NCBI GenBank assembly: GCA_020631735.1
Contig: CM036188.1
Location: 18,828,214-18,892,213, forward strand
Reading direction: 5' to 3'
DNA length: 64,000 nucleotides
DNA from: Saccharum officinarum
Lineage: Eukaryota; Streptophyta; Magnoliopsida; Poales; Poaceae
Shown: positions 32,280 to 44,823 of the stretch, in pieces
Layout: every line of letters begins with the position of its first letter
Position numbering within the stretch: position 1 is the stretch's first letter
The notes under the pieces: generated by a model
Told to the model about the DNA's origin: nothing
Seen by the model: only the letters and a program-made list of their open reading frames with translations
Databases searched by the model: none
Translations under genes and position numbers: made by a program

Positions 32280-33110
32280 AAATTTGGTGTATTTTTCATC
32301 TCTCTTGCTATATTTCGTGTATTTTTTTTATTTTCTTGATTTTTTTCGCAAGACGCACATTTGTACTGCAGGTGCATGAAATAATGAATCTCAGCGATTC
32401 AAAAAATTATATTCAATCTTCCGAGGGTATTTCGACGCCGTATCTAGGGACAGACGCGGAAACTTGACCATCTCGTGCACGCGACATGGCGACCAAGTTG
32501 CGTGAGATTTGATTTTAAAATATATAAAATGTGAACGGAGTCGGAAAATCATGAAAATGGACGGGAGGCCTTGACATCGCATGTAGAAGCTATAAATTTT
32601 TTTTGAAAATGTTTGAAGCAAGTTGTGCCGCAAGATGGTTGAAACCCTGAGATTTCCACACGTGATAACAAGATATCACATGCGGAGATCTCAGGGTTTC
32701 AACCATCTTGTGTCACAACTTGCTCCAAACGTTCCCAAATTATTTCCATAAACTCTACGTATCGTGTCAAGGCCTTCCGTCTATTTTCATGATTTTCCGA
32801 CTCCGTTCGCATTTTATATATTTTTAAATCAAATCCTACACAACTTGGTCGCTATGTCTCGTGCACGAGATGGTCGAGTTTCCGCGTCTGTCCCTAGATA
32901 TGGTGTTGAAATACTCTCAAAAGAATGAATATCATTTTTTAAATCGTTGAGATTCATTATTTCATGCACCTGCAGTTCAAATATGCGTCTTACGGAAAAA
33001 ATCAAGAAAATAAAGAAAATGCGTGAAATATAGCAAGAAGAATGGAAAATACACCAAATTTCAAACATGGCCACCTAGTACTATATCAAGGCCGCAGGAA
33101 AAAATTGGGA
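32280..33110. repeat. Long inverted repeat near the 5' end of CACTA 4
   Basis: Arms of about 380-400 bp (32280-32665 and 32680-33110) face each other around GATAACAAGATATC. Stretches such as TCTCAGGGTTTCAACCATCT and GGAGTCGGAAAATCATGAAA recur inverted. The arms are visibly homologous to those of element 2 (shared CGGAGTC...ATCATGAAA and TTGCTATATTTC) although the elements differ elsewhere. Confidence 0.85.
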
Positions 33111-33137
33111 GCAAAAATCCAAAAAAATATATATATA

Positions 33138-33575
33138 TTTTGCCGAGAGCCTCCTAAAGCTCTCGGCAAAGAGGCTCTTTGCTGAGAGCCTGGGCTTGGG
33201 GGCTCTCGGCAAAGAACGCCGGATGAAATTTTTAAAAATTATATATATTTTGCTGAGAGCTAGGTTAGGTGGCTCTCGGCAAAGAGTTTTTATTTTTTTT
33301 ATTTTCTTTGCCGAGAGCCATCTGACCTAGCTCTCGGCAAAGAACGCCAGACGAAATTTTTAAAAATTATATATATTTTGCCGAGAGCTAGGTCAGGTGG
33401 CTCTCGGCAAAGAGTTTTTATTTTTTTATTTTCTTTGCCGAGAGCCTGGGCTTGGAGGCTCTCGGCAAAGAGCCTCTTTGCCGAGAGCCTTGGCTAGGGC
33501 TCTCGGCAAAGAAAATCAAAAAAAAAGAAAAACTCTTTGCCGAGAGCCGCCTGATCTAGCTCTCGGCAAAGAGGA
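33138..33575. repeat. Second subterminal-type array, CACTA 4
   Basis: About seven head-to-head pairs of TTTGCCGAGAGCC and GGCTCTCGGCAAAG. Within it a roughly 130-bp unit (AACGCCGGACGAAATTTTTA then AAAATTATATATATTTTGC) is itself tandemly repeated. Confidence 0.85.
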
Positions 33576-33599
33576 CTTATCTGAATCAAAACCACCACC

Positions 33600-33965
33600 C
33601 GCGTCCCTCACCCCTCACAACCGCGCCTCTCGCCCCCGCACCCGCGCCCCTCACCCGTGCCTCTCGCCCCCGCCAGGCCGTGCCCCCGCCCCGCGTCAGC
33701 GCCGCCGCCGCCGCTCGGCCGCGTCCTCGCCCGACCGCTCGGCGCCGCCCCGGTCAGATTGAGCCGCCGCCGTCCACGGAGGGGAGCCGCCGCCGTCCAC
33801 GGAGGGGAGCCACCGCCGTTCAGGTACTTCCTCCCTCTCCCTCCCCCCTCCCTGTCTGTTGCCCCCGCACCCGCGCCCCTCACCCGTGCCTCTCGCCCCC
33901 GCCAGGCCGTGCCCCTGCCCCCGCGCCGGCGCCGCCCGGCCGCCGCCCGACCGCGTCCTCATAAT
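33600..33965. repeat. GC-rich block with internal duplications
   Basis: A 53-base segment (CCCGCACCCGCGCCCCTCAC ... GCCAGGCCGTGCCCC) occurs at about 33638 and again at about 33865, and GCCGTCCACGGAGGGGAGCC is repeated in tandem at 33767-33810. A CAG/GTACTT splice-like donor follows at 33821. It may be the promoter and first exon of the TNPA-like gene or captured host DNA; I cannot tell which. Confidence 0.5.
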
Positions 33966-34309
33966 GGTATCTCAAGAATGAATAGGCAGGCAAATTGGTA
34001 AATGTCTTTTAAGCACTGACAGTAACCAAGTGATACCTGTGAGTCAGTTCATTGCACGAAAATTGTGGCTAGGTTTGGTGTCTATTTTCTAGTGGCTGGA
34101 AAATGAAATTTCCTAATATGTAATCAATATATAACTGCAATAAACCAAAACAGGGCCTCAGCAGTACCTCCTAAAGCCGAGCTCGTGAAATGAGACAGTA
34201 CTATTTTTTATATTCCCGAAGTAAAATAATCTCATATTCTGCGTAGACATTCAGACCATAGAGGAACTGTGACAGAGAACAAAATTAAAATTGACTGATA
34301 TTGTATAAG

Positions 34310-35032
34310 CGCATCCCTGAGCTTGTTAATGTGGTGATCGGAGATTATGAGCCTTGAGTTTTGTTGCCTTCTCCAATGAATCACTGTCAGCTGTTTCAGC
34401 ATTACGTTTGCTCTTCCGTGTTGGAGTGATACTCTCAGCAGGAGAAATGTCTTTATGGGCTTTTTCTGGAGTTGTGGGTGGACCATAAAATCTTTCTGCT
34501 ACCCACTGTTTTGTGGGCTGCGTGTCGCCGGTCTGCTTGAGCATCACCGCTGGCTTGCTTGCCAGACGCCTGGTTTCAGCAGATTTGCCCGCCGGCTCCT
34601 GAGCTGCACCCAGCTGGGCTGAAGCCGAATTACAGCCCAGCGTCGGCGAGGAAGCAGCCTGCTGCGGCATAGCAGAACTCCCGGGAGCCTTAGTAGGCGG
34701 CGGCAATGGAGTTTGATCAAAGTTGGCCACCTCCTTTGATTTTCCATCACTTTTCTTCTTAGCATCTTTTTTTCCTGCTCTTTGTTGTCTTCATCCTTGG
34801 GCTGTTCATCCAGATAAATGGGACTAAGATTTTTTGATTCCTCCTCAGTCTCCACCAGAAATTGAAGCCTGAAGACATAATCTCCGATCACCACATTAAC
34901 AAGCTCAGGGATGCGCTCAGGCGCAAGTGCAGCCACCTTCAGCCTTGCTCTGCCGAAGGTTTTGGTAAATTTCATATCAACTTCTGGGATTTGTCCTTCT
35001 AGAAAATTGCCTTGCAAGTACAAGAACTGCAA
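34310..35032 (-). pseudogene. Captured fragment of a second host gene
   Basis: The minus strand from about 34980 reads KFTKTFGRARLKVAALAPER, then IPELVNVVIGDYVFRLQFLV and an acidic DEQPKDEDNKEQEKK stretch, followed after a frame change by a low-complexity region with NFDQTPLPPPTKAPGSS and KKSKR-type basic residues (TPTRKSKRNAETADSDSLEK). The first part resembles uncharacterised grass proteins of the DUF4283/zinc-knuckle type; that is a tentative memory-based match. It is fused directly to LRR sequence at about 34985 (FLYLQGNFLEGQIPE joins VDMKFTK), a junction expected from capture by the transposon. A 40-base piece of it is repeated inverted at 34310-34349. Confidence 0.55.
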
Positions 35033-35400
35033 CTCAAGGCAACTACCAAGTGCTCAATTTATTTGATGAGAGATCAATTTTGCCAATATTGACCAACTGC
35101 CTGATCTGCCTGATCGGAAGGTATGGTTCCTGTGAAGAGGTTATCTGCGAACTCTATGGTTCTGAGTTTGTAATACCTTCCTATTCCAGCTGGTATATGC
35201 CCAGAAATTTTGTTTCCTCCCAAGTAAAAGTATTGAAGCTCTTGTGAGAGATTACCAGCTGCAGTTGGAAGAACACAAGAAAGGTTATTAAGTTGAATAT
35301 TGAAGTCCATCAAGTTGCTGCAGTTAACCAAGGAAGTGAGGAAATCCCAGTCCCTTGGCTCTGTAGCTCGGAGCTCATTTTTACCCACTTCAAACCGAAT
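34985..35400 (-). pseudogene. Captured LRR receptor-kinase fragment
   Basis: On the minus strand the frame 35388-35074 reads LRATEPRDWDFLTSLVNCSN, NNLSCVLPTAAGNLSQELQY, FYLGGNKISGHIPAGIGRYY and FADNLFTGTIPSD, the leucine-rich repeats of Xa21-like LRR receptor kinases of grasses. After a short gap with loss of frame it resumes with LELQFLYLQGNFLEGQIPE. There is no signal peptide, transmembrane segment or kinase domain, so only about six repeats of the ectodomain were captured. It lies antisense to the TNPA-like gene of element 4. Confidence 0.8.
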
Positions 35401-35508
35401 ACACTTTGCACATAAAGGTTACATTGCACAAATAGAATCTGAATATAGAAGAGCAGAACTTGTTTAGATCATTGTTAAGGCATCATATTTAGGACAAAAA
35501 TTCAGACG

Positions 35509-37480
35509 TGCAAATTCGCCGCCGGAGGGAGCTGACTCCACCGGAGGACGAGGTGCCGGACACGCCCGAGGCCGAGGCTCAGGCGGATGAGGGGCAGGAG
35601 GACCCCGAGCAGGAGGACCCCGAGCAGGAGGATGAGCCGTCGGCCGAGGCAGACGAGGGTTCGGCTGCCTCAGGGGCGTCCACACCCTACTTGCGAGGTC
35701 CCGCCAGCCTCCCGGCCCGACCGATACCACTTCACCAACGCCCAGTGATCCGCCCCGTTGGACAAAGGTACATGTTTTAACTACTCGTTCATATGATATG
35801 TTTAAAATTGAAATAGAAACTAATAATCTTTTTGTATCACTTGTGCAGGCATTGGGAGTTTGTGGAGGGTCGTGGCCGCAAACCCAATGGCATCCTGGGT
35901 CTCCTGTGCCGTGAGCACTACCCCGGCATAGTACAGTATGCCGGGAAGATAGAGCCGGCCTACACATTTGACCACTACACCGTCGCCCCAAACCCGGACT
36001 ACCCAAACAAGGTGGCGAGGGTCAGAGCGGAACTGTGGGTAAGCCTTCGTCACACAACATCGCATTCATCGTACTTTTCTTGAATTACTTAGAGTTTGTA
36101 TTGCATCTGTATGCAGGACTTCTATAGGTGTGAGCAGGGGAAGGAGGCACAGGCGGAGGTGGTGAGTACAAGGTCCTGCAGGAAGCTCATCACCGACATC
36201 ATCTACGAGGCGAGACTTTAGGCCATCCTCAACTACAACGCCATGGTCGAAGGACGGAGGGTCTCGAAGGTTGAGGCGAGAGGCATGACGCTGAGCCGGG
36301 CGCAGTACATTCAGGTAAGCGATTCCTTTTGAGATTAAGCTATGCTCATTTCATCTGACGCTTATATGTGAAATACTTGATGATGTGCAGATGGTCCCCC
36401 AATGGTGCCAGTCGTTTCCCGAGTGCTAGGAGATGATCGTGGACCGGTGGCTCTACGAAGAGTGGACCGCCCAGCACGTCGAGGTCCGGGAGGCGCGTCT
36501 GCAGATGTCAGGTGTACCACACCACCAGGGCAACCGCAACCTAGCCGAGTACGCACAAGCTTGGGTACGTGAAACACTTTATGTATTGTAACGCTCAAAT
36601 GTTGCCTAATTACTAATCATCTTGTTGTCTTCCTCACAGACGGCGTCACACGGTGGCCAGCCTTGCAGCACGTTCATGGCATACGCCATGTCCCACAAGG
36701 GCAAGGCCACCGCACCGGAGACCTCCTACAACCCCGATGACCCCCCCCCCCCGAGGCATACTCCAACTCCAACGTCCACACCCGCCTCACTGACTACACA
36801 GAGGCGGCAAGGGCGGTCCATGGGGCCGACTTTGATCCGGCCAGCGAGGACTTGGACGGAAGCCTCGTGATGAGGGTCGGAGGAGGGAAGAAGCACGTAC
36901 GGTATTGGCTTGGCGACGGCGTCATCGACTCGTCCTCCACTCCCACTCTGTCCCAGCTCCGAGCACAGACCACGAGGGGGAGCGTCCCCATACGCCCACG
37001 CCCGTCACCTTCGCAGTCGCGGGTCGCCGAGCTCGAGGTTATTTTTGTTTTACTCGTCGTACATTGATGTTTAAATGTTTGCATTATTCTAACATTCCCT
37101 TTGTATTATCGCAGGCCCGCCTGGAAAGAGAAAGGGAGGAGCGCAAGCTTGCCGAGGCCCAGATGCGGTCTCAGATGGAGGCCCGGTTGGAGGCCCAAGC
37201 TAAGCAGATGCAAGATCTCATAACGTTCATGGCCTCCAAGGGCACGCAGGTGCCCGCGGTGCTCATGGCTCCTCCACCGCCGTCTCAGAACGCGGATGCT
37301 ACTCCTGTGAGTATCGATTCCTCAGTGTTTTGTTTTTGCATTTGCTTGTCTGACATAGACATCTAATTTTTGCAGCCTCCGTCAGCGGGTTCGAACAACC
37401 CGCAAGCGCCTGGATGGAACACGCCCGGGGGTCAAGGCGGGACTGCTTCTCCGGGGTGGCCAGGGCAAGGTTGGCCATGA
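35509..37480 (+). pseudogene. TNPA-like (Transposase_24) gene of CACTA 4, degenerate
   Basis: The exons 35509-35767, 35849-36038, 36117-36314, 36391-36564, 36640-37037, 37115-37306 and 37376-37480 match the seven-exon gene of element 2, with the same splice phases and blocks: PYLRGPASLPARPIPLHQRP, NGILGLLCREHYPGIVQYAG, TFMAYAMSHKGKA, VMRVGGGKKHVRYWLGDGVI, an acidic start (EDPEQEDPEQEDE), a coiled-coil-like region and a PGWPGQGWP tail ending in TGA. The 5' exon lacks an ATG. A TAG replaces CAG at 36219, a TAG replaces TGG at 36427, and a 12-base C run at 36741-36752 breaks the frame. It cannot give a full protein. Confidence 0.85.
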
Positions 37481-37754
37481 GTGTGTTTAAAGTGTCGTCT
37501 CTAGTAGATTGTGAACTTTAGAATGAAAACTTGTTATATTTTGATGATAACTTGTAATGGTTAACTTTCGTTTAGTTCAAATATTGTGATGAATGTGCTA
37601 TATGCGTGGTGTATGTGAACGTGATATATATGTGATGAATGTGATATGTACATGTGATATATGTGTTTATACGTGATGAATGTGATTCATATGTAATGAA
37701 TGTGATTTGTATGTGTAATGAAGTGGAAAATCAAAAGAAAAAAATAAAATTTCT

Positions 37755-38376
37755 CACTTTGCCGAGGGTTGCTCTCGGCATAGGCTGCCTTTGCCGAGTG
37801 CAATGGTCATTGCACTCGGCAAAGCTGGGCAACAAAACTGCAAAAATACTCATTTCCCAGCTTTGCCGAGCGCAATAACCGTTGCACTCGGCAAAGGACA
37901 GGCTTTGCCGAGAGCCTGGCTAGACTGGCCCTCGGCAAAGAGTTTTCCGAAAAAAAAAACTCTTTGCCGAGAGCTAGTTTGGCTAGGCTCTCGGCAAATA
38001 TTTTTAAAAAAAAAGATAAATCTTTGCCGAGAGCCAGTCTGGCCAGGCTCTCGGCAAATATTTTTTAAAAAAAAAAGAAAAATCTTTGCCGAGAGCCAGT
38101 CTGGCCAGACTCTCGGGAAATATTTTTTTAAAAAAAAGAAAAAATCTTTACCGAGAGCCGGTCAAATGGGCTTTCGGCAAAGAAAGCGGGCCCGTTAACG
38201 GCGCCTTTTCTTTGCCGAGAGCCCGATAAACGGCTCTCGGCAAAGAAGGCTTTGCCGATCGGATTTTTGCCGAGACAGCTTTGCCGAGAGCAGCTCTCGG
38301 CAAAGCATTTGCCGAGGGTCTAAGAGGCTTTGCCGAGAGCCTGGAGCCCTCGGCAAAGCCGCCAGCTCCAGTAGTG
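37755..38376. repeat. 3' subterminal array of CACTA 4
   Basis: About ten pairs of CTTTGCCGAGAGCC and complement, with GCAATGGTCATTGCACTCGG variants near the inner edge, alternate with A-rich spacers and run to the terminus CTCCAGTAGTG. Confidence 0.88.
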
Positions 38377-38379
38377 ACT

Positions 38380-38459
38380 GTAGGTAACCATTTTATTTAC
38401 CACAGAGTAAATAAGGATTTGTTTGGAGCAAGTGAACTTTGGCAGAATAGGTTGCAAAA
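38380..38459. other. Short host or repeat sequence right of CACTA 4
   Basis: It contains ATAAGGATTTGTTTGGAGCA then AGTGAACTTTGGC (38407-38440), the reverse complement of 31752-31788, which lies just left of element 4. This is probably a stub of the same MITE-like family. No gene is seen. Confidence 0.4.
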
Positions 38460-38804
38460 GCTCACTGCTGTGCCTCTAAATTAAAAGGCATCCAATCCGC
38501 CATCTAGAAATTGATGGTGCCACGTTGATCGCGCACAGACGGCGGCGCTCACGAGCAACTACACCGGCATCCTGGGAGCGTGGTCACCACGTCCTGGGGG
38601 TTCGACATGCAGGCCCTATACTCCGGAGATGAACAAGCTGAGGGCGATCCTCTGATCGCCCCCTTCAACGAAGATGAGGCGAAGAAGGCAGTCCGCGGCA
38701 TGAACGCGGCCAGTGCGCCGGGTCCAGGCGGGCTCAGACGCAGCTTCTACGCTGCAGCCTGGGACACAACCAAGGGGGCGGTAATGGAGTTCTTGCCAAT
38801 GTTT
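38460..38804 (+). pseudogene. LINE (L1-type) reverse transcriptase, 5' fragment
   Basis: The frame reads IRHLEIDGATLIAH, then after frame loss STSWGFDMQALYSG-like sequence, PLIAPFNEDEAKKAVRGMNA, ASAPGPGGLRRSFYAAAWDT and KGAVMEFLPMF, the N-terminal part of a plant L1-type reverse transcriptase. It stops at 38804, where a foreign element begins; the protein resumes at 46406 with PQAFHTESVDMERINRALIV. The endonuclease domain is absent, so the LINE is 5' truncated. Confidence 0.85.
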
Positions 38805-41800
38805 TCATTATCGGAAATAAAAAAATTTCAGAGGTCATGGATGTGACACCCTAGGTGTTAAGCTTGCATGTGCACTTGCATTACATGAAATATGAGCATG
38901 TGCTTTCCATTTCATACAATGCATTATGAATGTTTCACCTGTTGCATAGGTTATGTTTCATTCCTACAACATATGTTTCATATATGTAAAGTATATGTGT
39001 CACATATATGTAGCCATATTATGTTGCATATGATGCTCTGGTGATGTTTCACAAGTTTTATAAGCAATGTTCCATGTGTTGCATGAGTAATGTTTCAGAG
39101 GAGAACTCTATGTTTCATTAGTAGCAATTGTATATGTGTCAAGTATATGTTTCATGTGTTATATGAGCTTAGGGCTATGTGCAGTTCATGCAAGAGAGTG
39201 TTGTGGGTCACTAAAACATCCTAGACACACTTAGGATGCAAAATAGAACAATGTTCATGTTGATGACTTAGCCTAATTATGCTTCTAAGTGACAGTTGAT
39301 TATAAAACACCATAGAGTGCTTTTGTTTGAACTAATATGAACAGTAGCATAGAGTGTTGGCATGTTTGTGAACCCCTAATAAAAGTTGTAGTAAATTTTA
39401 TAAGGAACAAACTTTGTTTAATGACCTTGAGCTAGATCAGTACCTAACCTAGTCAAAAAGTGCTCACAAGGTGAAATTGGGGGCTGGTTTGAGACTTAGA
39501 ATTTTTCTAAGTCATGAACTGTGTTTCAGTTTCATCCTACCCCACTTTGACGCGTTGTAGTTTGAAAATCAAGCCGATCCAGACCAAACTCATATAAGCA
39601 AAGTTGGAGATATCACATAGCTCTATAATTTTGCTTACTACGGCTTTCACTGAATTGAGCTAGATTGGGAGATAGAGGTAGGGAAAGGATGGCATTTTAG
39701 TCGGCATCGCCGGGGACTGAATCGGTTTGAACTGATTCAAATCGGCTCGACGTGGCCGATTGGCGTCAGGCCGTAGCGGCCATCTGGCGACCGTATGCTG
39801 GCGCTGGCCCCACCAGTCAGGCCAGAGGAGCTCCAAGATTGCCACGACATGCCCACCTACTCTCTCACGCTCACTCTCTTCCCCTCACTCGCTCTCACGT
39901 CCGTAGCGGGCAAAGCCGAGCGCCATCACCGTCTTCATGCCTTTGCTGCCGCTTAGCACCGCCCACACCGCGACATTCCCAAATCGCTGGCGTACACAGC
40001 TTCGCCTTGCTCTGCTCTATGCCCTCCACCCCTTTGTAGCACCGTTCGAACCCAGGTAACGCGTGTGAATGCGAATCCGCCACTGCCGATGATGAGTACA
40101 GGCCTGACCTTCCGAGAGGTGTCTGGTAAGTTCGATTTGTGGAGATCTCGATGTTGGCGATCCGGCTTCAAATCAGACACGATTCGAACCCCGCAACCGT
40201 TACACCACTGCTCCGTTGGTTATCAACCAAGCACAACTTGATTGACCTCGCCAAGAAGGCTTTTCCTGCAAGCGAATCGAAGAGCACAAGCAAGAAGGTA
40301 AAAACACGCAATCTGAAATTACAATTATGAATGATGTGAATATTATTAGAGGGTTCAAGAACTCGGTTTCAAAGGACTAATCGACACAGTGGAGGAGATC
40401 AAGAACAAGGGCCCTAGATCACTGTAAAAGGATTTATCACCACAGTTACAATGAACGATTCAGTTTCTCGATGGAAAACTAAACTCTAAACAAAACTCAA
40501 TTATCTAGCAGCGGCGGCGGCTGTGTTTATAGTCTAAGACTCGACCTAGGGTTGAGGACGGCCAAGGGTTGGGCGCCCACAACTTGGGCTTAAGGCCCGA
40601 CACGATACATGGCCAAGTTGGTCCAAATAGGTGACGCAACACCTTGCCGTGGCCACATAGAATGATCCACGGACCTTCTGGAGCTGGGACCAGATCCAAA
40701 ACGACGGCGTCATTGTCTCCTTTCCAACACATCCAAGAACGCCCCGTTTCGATGTTGTATGAGAAAGTTATGACCGAAACAGTGACGACGTGTCTGCTGA
40801 ATCCGAGGGTGACGTGACTGCTGAGTTAGGGACGAATTGCAACTTAGGGAAGACCATAGCGTCGGTGTGTCTAGCGTGGCGATGTCCTCATCAGCCGAGC
40901 TCACCGGAGCGCCACCGAGCATGAGCTCACCGTGGCCAGCTCTGACTCTTCTCTCTCTTGTCTTGCCTTCTCTGTGAATCGTAGAAGCTCGAGTGGCCAC
41001 CATTTCTACCTCTACCACACCACCGATGTCGGGATGTGGCTGCACACCGCTGCGCTCTCACCACCAATGAGCCATGCACGTGGTCGGAGCTCACCGCCGC
41101 TTCACCGGAACCCTAGCACGCCTCGTTAGCTTTGCTAGGCCACCGCGGAGCTATAACAGTGCTTAGGTGAGCATGCCATGGCCGAAGACGGCCGACGCAC
41201 CACCGTGCACCTCCGTCGTGCCGCCATGGCCGCCGACGAGCATGCTCCGACGTGCCTCCCGCTCAACCACCTCCACCATCCGACATGGCTCGACATGTAG
41301 AACCCAATGGTGAAGACGCTACCACCGACGACCTCACCAGTCAACCGCTCGCCCTGCCTCTATGCTACTGACGTGTGGGATCAGTTTGACCAGTGGGCCC
41401 CAGCTATCAGCGGCAGTAGTTATGTTTTTTATTTATTCTTTTCCTGAATTTAGTGCAAACTTTGGAAATTTATATCTTGAGCTAGCAGTATCCAATTTGG
41501 GTGAACCAAATTTTGTTGAGTTCATCTTGATGTGTAGTATTTGTTAAAAATATGAAACATGCTGTTTGGAGTATTTTCCTATGCTAATTTAATTCAATTA
41601 TTTAAATGCTTTTAAATTGATCTCTACCTTGTTAAATGCATAACTTGAGCTAGAAATGTGAGAAAACTGTGATTCCAATTTTGCTAGTCATCTTTTGACA
41701 TGCATTAGCTAGGAAAAACAATAAACCTACTGTAAGCTTATTCAGAATAGTACTTTGCTATTTATCCAAATTAAATGCTAGTTTCTTGTGCAATTTTTCA

Positions 41801-42609
41801 TGGAAAATATATGTAACCAATACACATGAAATTAATTGGACAGTGTTCTTGTGTTATGGGGAAGCTAAAAACATATTAAATCTATTGTTTGACACTTTTC
41901 ACTAGGGTAAACTAATTATGCTATTATAAGCCTTGCTAGTTTGCCTTTTTTTCAAGAGGTTGTCCCACTTGTTCATATGGCATGACATTTGTACAGTAGC
42001 CTATTGGGAGCATATAGAAGCCATTGTAATTTTCTTAGAATTTACTGTGCACTTTTATTATATGTTCCTAATTTCATCTTATTATCTAAATGAATTAATA
42101 AAGGCAATTAAATAACGGAGTTAGGCTTGACCATGATGTTTTCTGGCATGTATTTGATGTCTATGAACTGTTGGTACCATTGGTTGTGCCCAAAATTGGC
42201 TATCCATATGTAGTGAAATATTATTTGCTCTATAATTCAATAATAGTGACTATTTTGGGCAGTTTCTATTGTTAGGCAAATTGCTGTGAATCTTGTCTAT
42301 AACAAAGTTGTAGATAACTTACTTATTTTGTTTGTGTTAAATTTTCATGGCAATAGGCTAATTGGTTTGAGAGTTATAGCTTTTGAAAGTTAGTCTTCAG
42401 ATATCCCTATTCTCTGGAATTTCTGGATAGATCTGGGAAATTGTCTTGTTCGACCCTAATAACTGTTGAATCCTCTTAAGATGATTATAACAAAGTTGTA
42501 GACAATTTTATAAGCTTTCCAAAAGTCTTGTTGCATGTTTGTTGGATTTGTATAACTCCATTTATAGCCAAAACAAACAGTTGCTGTTTGCAGCCCAGAA
42601 AATGACCGA

Positions 42610-42852
42610 GGTCCTGTTTAGTTTGCAAAAAATTTTGCAAAATTTTTCAGATTCCCCGTCATATCGAATCTTTGGACACATGCATGAAGCATGAAATATA
42701 GATAAAAAAATAAAAATAATTACACAGTTTAGACGAAATTCACGAGACGAATCTTTTAAGCCTAGTTAGTCCATGTTTGGATAATATTTGTCAAATAACA
42801 ACAAAATTGCTACAATAGTATTTCCCAAAAATTTTCAGGAACAAAACAGGCC
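42610..42852. mobile_element. GGCCTGTTTAG-type MITE
   Basis: Left end GGTCCTGTTTAGTTTGCAAA, right end with GAACAAAACAGGCC, flanked by the direct repeat CCGA (42606-42609 and 42853-42856). The inner sequence, with AGACGAATCTTTTAAGCCTA then GTTAGTCCATG, is a very common grass MITE. It is nested in the large LTR-type unit. Confidence 0.75.
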
Positions 42853-44823
42853 CCGAGTCTAGTGGTGATTGTTTACCTTGTGTGATTGCTTTGTGTGCCG
42901 CTTGTGTTTAGATGCTTAGGCTAATTAAATTAAGTTGTTAGTTGCAGGTTCTAGGCCTCTTACTGACGATGAACTACTTTACCTTAGGTTGCTAGAACTT
43001 GGTGAGTGTGTGTTTAAATTACTAGAGAAGAGATATGCACTTACTCAATAAAAATAAAGTAAAGTTAATCTTGTTATCATCATGTCACCTTGTTGTTTAA
43101 GTATACTTGCATATGCATCTCATCATATCATGTCATTTCATCTCTCATGCATTCATGATACTCATGTTGTGCATATACATGCAATAGGTATTCCGAAAGG
43201 AGTGACACTACTCGAGTTCGAACCTGAGCAGCAGGAGGAGTAGCAGGCAGCCTAGGAGCAAGAGGTTCAAGCAGAAGAAGGAGTCAACGTAGAAGATCTT
43301 CCTGAGTGCCCAGACCACCAACCTTCCTCATTTCTGAAAGGTAAGCCCCGGAGCATTATAAGCCTCCTATGTTTTATAAATATCAACTTGAGTTCTTTAT
43401 GTTTGATGTGTTAAGTACTAGGAGTTGAGTAGAAACACTTGTTGCATATACTTTCCTTGTCCAGACAAAGATATCTTGAATCCTATGTAGGTCCAGGATC
43501 GAATATATGCTTAGCTACGCTTATTCCAATAGAAGTCGGGTGATTTCCTGTCACCTGCGAGATATAGGTTAATATCTGGTCACGGTTGGCTATATTGCTA
43601 TCATGGAAATAACCATGTGTTGATGAATAAAGGGAGACCGGGCAGGATTGCGATAGAGAAGCAATAAGGTACGGGGGTCTTGGGTGCCTGTTTATCCCCA
43701 TCTATACCGATTAAGGACCGATCGTTGTACGTCCTCATGTCATGTTGAACGCATGTCTACCACTTAGTTGGCCAGATAAGTCGTTCCGACCACGAAGCCA
43801 AGTAGCTCAACTCAGGCCAGGCCCCGTTAAGTGAACGTGCGCACACTGGAGGTAGTAAGGATTTGGGGGGAGCCGGTGGCGTGAGTCCAAGGGTAGGCCG
43901 GGCCTGAACTTCCTGGCAGACCGGTAGTATCCCTGAGGGTGCGGCACTAATCGAACCCGTGACTGTACCTGAGTTGTACCAAAGGTGACCTAAGGCGACT
44001 GTTGATCTGGTTGCTTGAGTTTGTGTTAGGAATAAATCCCCAGCTGGTTGGGATCGATTCGAGTCACCATCTCTTCCAGATAGTGAGAACTTGACTGAGC
44101 AGCGACATCGTAGTAACACTTAATTGAACTTATTGGTTATGCTGATGCTTCAATTACTACACTGGATATGGTTACTAATGTTTGTTTAGCTTAATCAAGT
44201 GATTGCTCTAGTACAGGTGCTAATCTAGAAATGTTAGCTTGAATAATTATAACTTGCTACTTGAGAGATGAATTGTTAGTCATATGTCACTTAATCTCTT
44301 TATGCAAAAATGTTGTTAAGCCAGATCCACAGATAAAGCCTTGCATACTCCTTGGTGTCATATTATTTCTGGTTTATGACGGGTAAGTCTAGCTGAGTAT
44401 AACCTCGTACTCAGGGTTTATTCCCACTTGTTGCAGATGACATGGTGTATCATGGGTACTGCAAGAATTGCCTTCATCCTGCTGTGGATGAGGATTAAAC
44501 CTAGGGCATGGTCTCTATCTAAGTTATCTTACTTATGATTCTTTTGCTGGAAATGACCGTGGTACTGGCGTGTAATTGAACTAAGTGTTGTGTTGGTTTC
44601 AAACTACTTTGTTTCCGCTACTTGAACTTGGTTTGTAATAATTGTGTTGGACTCCGATGCATGTAAGCTACTTGTGAACTATTTGTGAAATGGGATGTAG
44701 CATGTGACTTGTTATGTTGAATCATGTATGATCTTGGTTGTATATTGATTGGTTTGAAATCCTTCGTGGTTTCATCGGACTACCGGGTGTATATGTGCTC
44801 AATCATGACGGCTTGATCACTCT

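Larger units (their letters stand above)
31964..38376 (+). mobile_element. CACTA element 4, non-autonomous, with captured gene pieces
   Basis: Left end CACTACCGGAC, right end inverse CTCCAGTAGTG, perfect 3-bp target duplication ACT (31961-31963 and 38377-38379). The subterminal motif is CTTTGCCGAGAGCC with its complement. In order it contains the array, a long inverted repeat, a second array, a GC-rich block, host gene fragments (about 34000-35460) and a degenerate seven-exon TNPA-like gene (35509-37480), then the 3' array. No tnp2 gene is present, so it would need the transposase of a relative. A duplicate, element 5, starts at 62521 with the same ACT to its left. Confidence 0.92.

Noticed and set aside
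37560..37730. GTGATGAATGTGATAT-rich stretch as a possible satellite
   Set aside because: Irregular, short and located in the 3' untranslated part of the element 4 gene; too degenerate to call a tandem repeat.
40185..40235. tRNA-like A and B boxes on the minus strand (TGGTGTAACGG ... GGTTCGAATC)
   Set aside because: The boxes are only a few bases apart, there is no anticodon arm or acceptor stem, so this is neither a tRNA gene nor a supported SINE head.
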